Positions 19,944 to 23,233 of a stretch of DNA of 23,233 nucleotides are shown here, piece by piece. The stretch's first letter is position 1, and each line of letters starts with the position of its first letter. A program made the translations under genes and the position numbers. The notes beneath the pieces were generated by a model. That model saw only the letters and a list, made by a program, of their open reading frames with translations. It made no database searches and was not told where the DNA came from. Origin of the DNA: Chloroflexota bacterium (GTDB lineage: Bacteria; Chloroflexota; Anaerolineae; Ardenticatenales; Ardenticatenaceae); NCBI GenBank assembly GCA_003520455.1, contig DOUV01000040.1, positions 1 through 23,233 of the forward strand, given 5' to 3'.

Positions 19944-21110
19944 CTACCCTGGAGACAGCGCTGACTGCGCTGTCTCCAGGGCCTCCTGGCACGCCTGGCG
20001 GAGCCGCTCACGGGTCGTCGGGGCGAGCGTCGTGTCGGTCCTCAAGACGTGGGCCAACTCCGCGATCACAGCCGCCGTGGTCTGGATAAACAGCGGCTTG
20101 CGCAGCAGAAGACGCTTCTCCAACGCCTGAGAGAGATGCGCCCAGGCGTCCTCGTACTCGCCCAGCCCGAGACAGGCCCGCCCCAGGTTGTGAGAGGCCG
20201 TGGCTTGACGATGCAGGTCGCCCAGGCGCCGCGCCAGTGCCAGGGCTCGGCTCGCCGGTCTTTTGACCTCAACATAGCGCCCCTGAAGGATTGCGTGGTA
20301 ACTGAGGTTGAGATCGACACTCACAAGGATGAAAAGATCACCGGCCTGTTCGGCCCAGCGGCGGGCCGTATCGTAATGCTGCGCGGCCTCCCGGTAGCGG
20401 CCAAGCTCATCCAACGTCATTGCGAGCCCGTTCTCGGCGCGGGCGCGGTGGATTGGATCGGGGAGTTCCTGCCCCACTTCCAACGCTCTCGCGTAGTAGG
20501 CCAGTGCCTCGGCGTACTCGTCCAGGGCGTACAGCATATTGCCGAGGTTGTGGTAGAGGATGCTGGACCGCTCGCTGTCGCGATTGGCCAGGGCGAGGGT
20601 GAGCCCGGCTTCGTAGGCCTCGCGTCCGGCGGTGTAGTCACCGAAGGTCGCCGCCAGAAGACCCTGCCGGAAGTAGAGTTCCACCTGGAGGTGAGGGAAG
20701 CCTTCCGCAACGGGCCAGGTTGCCGCGAGCACGGCCTGGGCCCTCTCGCGGTTCCCTAAGTCAATCAGCAGGCGGATGGAGAGACTGGCAAGCTGCACGC
20801 GCTGGTCCGGCGACAGATCGTCCCGCGCCAACGCGGCCGCCAGATGTTGGTCCAACTGGTCCAGGGGGCCACTGCGCCCGAGCAGGACGCCGAAGTGCTG
20901 GAGCAGACGGACGAAACTCGCGCCCTCGTCCAGCGCCTGGCATTTGTGCAGGAGATTCAGCACGACCTCGACCTCGGCTGCCGGGCTCACCGGCGCAGCG
21001 CGGGCATTGCGGGGGGTAGCGATCAAGTGGTTGGTATAGGCCCGTAACGTCTGCCGCAGGCGACGGCGGGCCGACGGCGTGTTGAGGAGCGGGGCGGGAC
21101 CAGCCGTCAT
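19944..21110 (-). CDS. TPR-repeat protein, partner of the overlapping NB-ARC protein
   Basis: The 388-residue soluble product is helical throughout. Clear TPR units lie near 143-176 (LYFRQGLLAATFGDYTAGRE), 183-216 (ILYHNLGNMLYALDEYAEAL), 223-256 (RAENGLAMTLDELGRYREAA) and 303-336 (ATASHNLGRACLGLGEYEDA). More degenerate units fill the N-terminal half. The start ATG at 21108-21110 overlaps the NB-ARC stop in ATGA, so translation is probably coupled. In AfsR- and LuxR-type STAND regulators the NB-ARC and TPR segments are in one chain; here they are two polypeptides, so the TPR protein is probably the sensor arm binding a ligand or protein. Its last twelve codons form one arm set of a perfect hairpin. 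Confidence 0.85.
   Translation of the reverse strand: MTAGPAPLLNTPSARRRLRQTLRAYTNHLIATPRNARAAPVSPAAEVEVVLNLLHKCQALDEGASFVRLLQHFGVLLGRSGPLDQLDQHLAAALARDDLSPDQRVQLASLSIRLLIDLGNRERAQAVLAATWPVAEGFPHLQVELYFRQGLLAATFGDYTAGREAYEAGLTLALANRDSERSSILYHNLGNMLYALDEYAEALAYYARALEVGQELPDPIHRARAENGLAMTLDELGRYREAAQHYDTARRWAEQAGDLFILVSVDLNLSYHAILQGRYVEVKRPASRALALARRLGDLHRQATASHNLGRACLGLGEYEDAWAHLSQALEKRLLLRKPLFIQTTAAVIAELAHVLRTDTTLAPTTRERLRQACQEALETAQSALSPG
19947..19981. terminator. 15-bp perfect hairpin overlapping the end of the TPR gene
   Basis: CCCTGGAGACAGCGC (19947-19961) and GCGCTGTCTCCAGGG (19967-19981) pair without mismatch around TGACT. On the plus strand it begins 11 bases after the secreted-peptide stop and should end that transcript; on the minus strand it lies within the last codons of the TPR gene, just before its TAG. 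No T-run on either side. Confidence 0.65.
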
Positions 21111-22555
21111 TCCTCGTTTTCTTCCTCCAAGAGCTTCAGCTTGCGCTCCAGGAACCGGTAGGTCAGGCGGTGCAGGCTGTAGACCGGGTCCAGAGCCGGG
21201 GAGACCTGGAGTAGACTCAGAGCCGCGAGTTCATCCACGGCCCCTGCGAGCGCGGTGTCGTCGCACCGGTCGCCCCCCGACTCGGCCGCGACGCGAAGAC
21301 CCGTCCAGGTGGCGCCGGCCGGGGGCAGGAGCACCAGGCCCAACAGGATCTGTTGGGCGCGCTCCGAGAGCAACTGCCACGAGGTGTCGTACACGTGGGC
21401 AAACAGACGGTGCATCGAGGGTTCACGCTTGTGTAAACCTTCGAGCACGGGGCTGGCCGGGAGGTATCCGGTCTGGGCGACCACCAGTTTGAGAGCCAGG
21501 GGATTGCCGCCAATGTGGCGGTAGAATTCGCGGCCGGTCGAGTCGTCGAGCGGCTCGATCCGCAACCGTTGCGCTTCGAGATGCATCAGGCGGAGGGCGT
21601 CCTCTACGCCCAGCTCCCGCAGCTCCACCGGTTGGACGTTCGTCTGATCGATGCGGTGGCGGCTGGTGATGAGGAGTTGAGCTACCGGCGCCAACACGTT
21701 CGCGATGGTGAGGGCGAGGGACACCTCGTCGGGCGTTTCGACGTTGTCAATCACCACGACCGACGGCTCCCAGGCCAACCGCCCGGCCAGCAAGCGCAGC
21801 CGTTGCTCGTTGCCCGGCAGCGCGTTGACCGGTTCATCCAACTGCTCACCAAGCTGGCTCAGCACCTGGTCGAGGGCGTAGCGTTCCCGCCGTCCTTCAG
21901 GCAGGCCTGCCGGGCCGTCGCCCTGCGCCACGGTCGCCCAGAGAATCCGCTCGATGGCCGGTTGATGCTCCGCCAGCCAGTGGACCAGCGCCTCGCGCGC
22001 CAGGCTGGTCTTGCCCAGGCCGCCGAGACCGGTGATTGCCAGGGGGTAACCCGGCCTGGACAGGCTCGACGTCAGGGTCTGGGCGAGGAAGGTGAGATGT
22101 TCTTCGCAGCCGACCAACTCGCGGTACGTTGGGGGCGGCAAGAGGGCCATCAACGCGCGACGCCGGGAGGCACTCGCCGTACCGGCCTGCGCCTCCATCT
22201 CAGCCACAATGGTCGCGAGGGCAGCGAGCGCCTTGTGCTGGCGTTCGTAGAAGGTCGAGATACCGATCCGGCGCTCATCGGTCAACTCTCTCACCAGGCG
22301 TCCCTGGCGAAAGCGCAGGCGCAGGAGGTCGGCGGCCGCAGGCTGGTCGCGGTCCAACTGAGCCAGGGCCTGGTCCACGAGCCGGCGCACGGCCAGCCCC
22401 GTGGCGTGCGCCGCCATGAGTGAGGACACCGCGAGCCCCCGGCGGAGGTGCCGGGTGATTTGCAGGCTCGCCAGTTGGACGGCTTCTAAAGCCTCCAAAT
22501 CGTGGTAAGCATTCAGTGCGTCGAGAACCGCTGCCGTCAGGTTTTGATCGTCCAT
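21107..22555 (-). CDS. STAND-class NB-ARC ATPase with sigma-region-4-like HTH
   Basis: The 482-residue product has an N-terminal helical region, then an HTH segment at 76-114 (LLRLRFRQGRLVRELTDERR, then GISTFYERQHKAL) that resembles sigma-70 region 4. The NB-ARC ATPase domain follows: Walker A GLGGLGKTSLA (176-186), Walker B VVVIDNVET (266-274), sensor LLITSRHR (294-301) and the GGNPLALKL motif. A winged-helix-like end, HRLTYRFLERKLK, completes it. Such STAND proteins are switchable regulators or scaffolds activated by ligand. The open frame reaches 22663, but ATG 22555 (MDDQNLTAAVLDALNAYHD) is preferred as the earlier residues look non-coding; neither start has a strong ribosome binding site. 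It lacks the sensor repeats, which are supplied by the overlapping TPR gene. Confidence 0.88.
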   Translation of the reverse strand: MDDQNLTAAVLDALNAYHDLEALEAVQLASLQITRHLRRGLAVSSLMAAHATGLAVRRLVDQALAQLDRDQPAAADLLRLRFRQGRLVRELTDERRIGISTFYERQHKALAALATIVAEMEAQAGTASASRRRALMALLPPPTYRELVGCEEHLTFLAQTLTSSLSRPGYPLAITGLGGLGKTSLAREALVHWLAEHQPAIERILWATVAQGDGPAGLPEGRRERYALDQVLSQLGEQLDEPVNALPGNEQRLRLLAGRLAWEPSVVVIDNVETPDEVSLALTIANVLAPVAQLLITSRHRIDQTNVQPVELRELGVEDALRLMHLEAQRLRIEPLDDSTGREFYRHIGGNPLALKLVVAQTGYLPASPVLEGLHKREPSMHRLFAHVYDTSWQLLSERAQQILLGLVLLPPAGATWTGLRVAAESGGDRCDDTALAGAVDELAALSLLQVSPALDPVYSLHRLTYRFLERKLKLLEEENEE

Positions 22556-22661
22556 CAAGGCTGCATCCGCTCTGCGACTCGAATCCAGCAGCACAGGGGT
22601 GACGGGGCACCAGGCGGAGGGGCGGGCAACAGAGAAAAGGCGGAGATTTTCCGGAACCACC

Positions 22662-22671
22662 ACCGGCCGGT
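22662..22671. promoter_or_regulatory. palindrome between the STAND and sigma-factor genes
   Basis: ACCGGCCGGT is a perfect 10-bp palindrome in the divergent interval, adjacent to the TATACT-like sequence at 22680-22685. It could be an operator; evidence is positional only. Confidence 0.25.
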
Positions 22672-22682
22672 TTTCACCCTAT

Positions 22683-22710
22683 ACTGTAGAGCTGATTTTT
22701 ATTTCGTCAA
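22683..22710 (-). promoter_or_regulatory. candidate promoter of the STAND/TPR genes
   Basis: On the minus strand TTGACG (22710-22705) is followed after 16 bases by TACAGT (22688-22683), in an AT-rich patch of an otherwise GC-rich region. It would start transcription near 22676, giving a leader of about 120 bases before ATG 22555. On the plus strand TATACT (22680-22685) may serve as -10 for the sigma gene but has no convincing -35. Confidence 0.4.
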
Positions 22711-22740
22711 GGCCCGGTGAGGTGATTCAGGAGTTTTCCC

Positions 22741-23233
22741 TTGATCTTCGAGGATTCGATCCTGGTGACGTATCTCCGAAGCGGCGAGCCACAACGCGTC
22801 AAAGCGGCCTGGGCTGCCTGGTACGATCGTGATGTGGGGGCCGTACGGCGCGCGCTCCGCCGGGCGGCCAGGCAGGGGGTAGACATCGAAGGGTTCTCCC
22901 ACGATGCGTTCGTCGTGGCCGTGCGCGGGATTCAATCGAGCCGCTTCCGCTACCGTCAGGGAAAGTTGCGCCGGTACGTGTGCGTGATCGCTCTCAACCT
23001 CCTGCGAGCCGAGTGGCGCGGGCGAGCCTCGTCCGAGATCCCGCTCACTGCGCTCTCGCGGCACGATGAGGGGCAGGCCGCAGAATGGGTCGCCGAGCCA
23101 ACGGTGGCTGGGCCGGAGGCGGCGGTGGAGCAGCGCCAGTTCGAGCAGTGGCTGGCCGGCCGGGTACGTGCCGGGTTGGCCGAGCTAGCCCTCGAAGAGC
23201 GCCGCCTTCTCCTGGCCTACCACCTCGACGGCC
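22741..23233 (+). CDS. ECF-type RNA polymerase sigma factor (partial, runs off the window)
   Basis: The frame is open from an in-frame TGA at 22723 to the right edge, 164 codons without a stop. The start is TTG 22741, since AGGAG (22729-22733) stands 7 bases before it; GTG 22765 is an alternative. The product starts MIFEDSILVTYLRSGEPQRV. The region-2-like part has GFSHDAFVVAVRGIQSSRFR (53-72), KLRRYVCVIALNLLRAEWRG (76-95). After a linker, LAELALEERRLLLAYHLDG at the window end begins region 4, the equivalent of LPxxxRxVLLLRYxEG. Membership of the ECF family is thus likely, though region 4's DNA-binding helix is out of view. Divergent from the STAND/TPR genes with 185 bases between starts; no anti-sigma gene is in view. 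Confidence 0.8.
   Translation, partial: MIFEDSILVTYLRSGEPQRVKAAWAAWYDRDVGAVRRALRRAARQGVDIEGFSHDAFVVAVRGIQSSRFRYRQGKLRRYVCVIALNLLRAEWRGRASSEIPLTALSRHDEGQAAEWVAEPTVAGPEAAVEQRQFEQWLAGRVRAGLAELALEERRLLLAYHLDG

Noticed and set aside
22653..22708. ECF-type autoregulated promoter (GGAAC at 22653, CGTC at 22705)
   Set aside because: The two elements are about 47 bases apart, not the 16-17 expected.

Overview
The window looks like chromosomal DNA from a GC-rich (roughly 60-65% GC by eye) bacterium. The gene content suggests a Chloroflexota member of the Thermomicrobia type. The reasons are the SUF operon order (sufC-sufB-sufD-scaffold-sufS-scaffold-Rieske ferredoxin-DUF59), sulfurtransferase and CysO/MoeZ/CysM-like genes immediately downstream, and an ECF sigma factor beside a STAND ATPase with TPR partner. 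The taxonomic call is an inference from gene content and was not tested. No tRNA, rRNA, CRISPR array or intact transposon was seen.

Layout. (1) 1-4587: a small conserved hypothetical gene on the minus strand, then a class III CoA-transferase, an acyl-CoA dehydrogenase and a GPH/SLC45-like MFS transporter on the plus strand, probably acyl-CoA metabolism plus uptake. (2) 4718-5512: three tightly packed genes for small membrane proteins of unknown function, closed by a 14-bp perfect hairpin. (3) 5513-6002: a long regulatory region with a consensus sigma-70 promoter (TTGACA-N17-TACAAT). A dyad resembling an IscR/Rrf2 operator lies over the -35, with tandem and palindromic repeats upstream. (4) 6003-12790: the SUF iron-sulfur assembly operon: SufC ATPase, SufB and SufD scaffold subunits, SufS desulfurase flanked by two different U-type scaffold proteins, a Rieske ferredoxin and a DUF59/SufT-like protein.

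(5) 12791-13213: a gene-free stretch with a 15-bp perfect inverted repeat and a structured RNA-like segment ending in an intrinsic terminator, upstream of (6) 13214-16857: a tandem-rhodanese sulfurtransferase, a MoaD/ThiS/CysO-like sulfur carrier ending in Gly-Gly-Asp, an E1-like MoeB with the rhodanese domain at its N-terminus, and a cysteine synthase with a His-rich N-terminal extension. Together these look like a protein-thiocarboxylate route to cysteine similar to mycobacterial CysO/MoeZ/CysM, but with no Mec-type JAMM protease in view. A strong terminator follows. (7) 17054-18397: a decayed SBP56/selenium-binding (methanethiol oxidase family) gene with a one-base frameshift and a lost 3' end, joined to the C-terminal part of an unrelated membrane protein.

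(8) 18478-23233: a regulatory or signalling island. It holds an XRE-HTH protein with six membrane segments (minus), a divergent gene for a secreted peptide with a 22-residue mature part, a TPR protein and an NB-ARC STAND ATPase (minus, ATGA overlap, apparently a split AfsR-like regulator with a sigma-region-4-like HTH), and a divergent ECF sigma factor with a TTG start that runs off the right edge. The peptide, STAND/TPR pair and sigma factor are the best candidates here for an undescribed system. Their connection is inferred only from adjacency and orientation.
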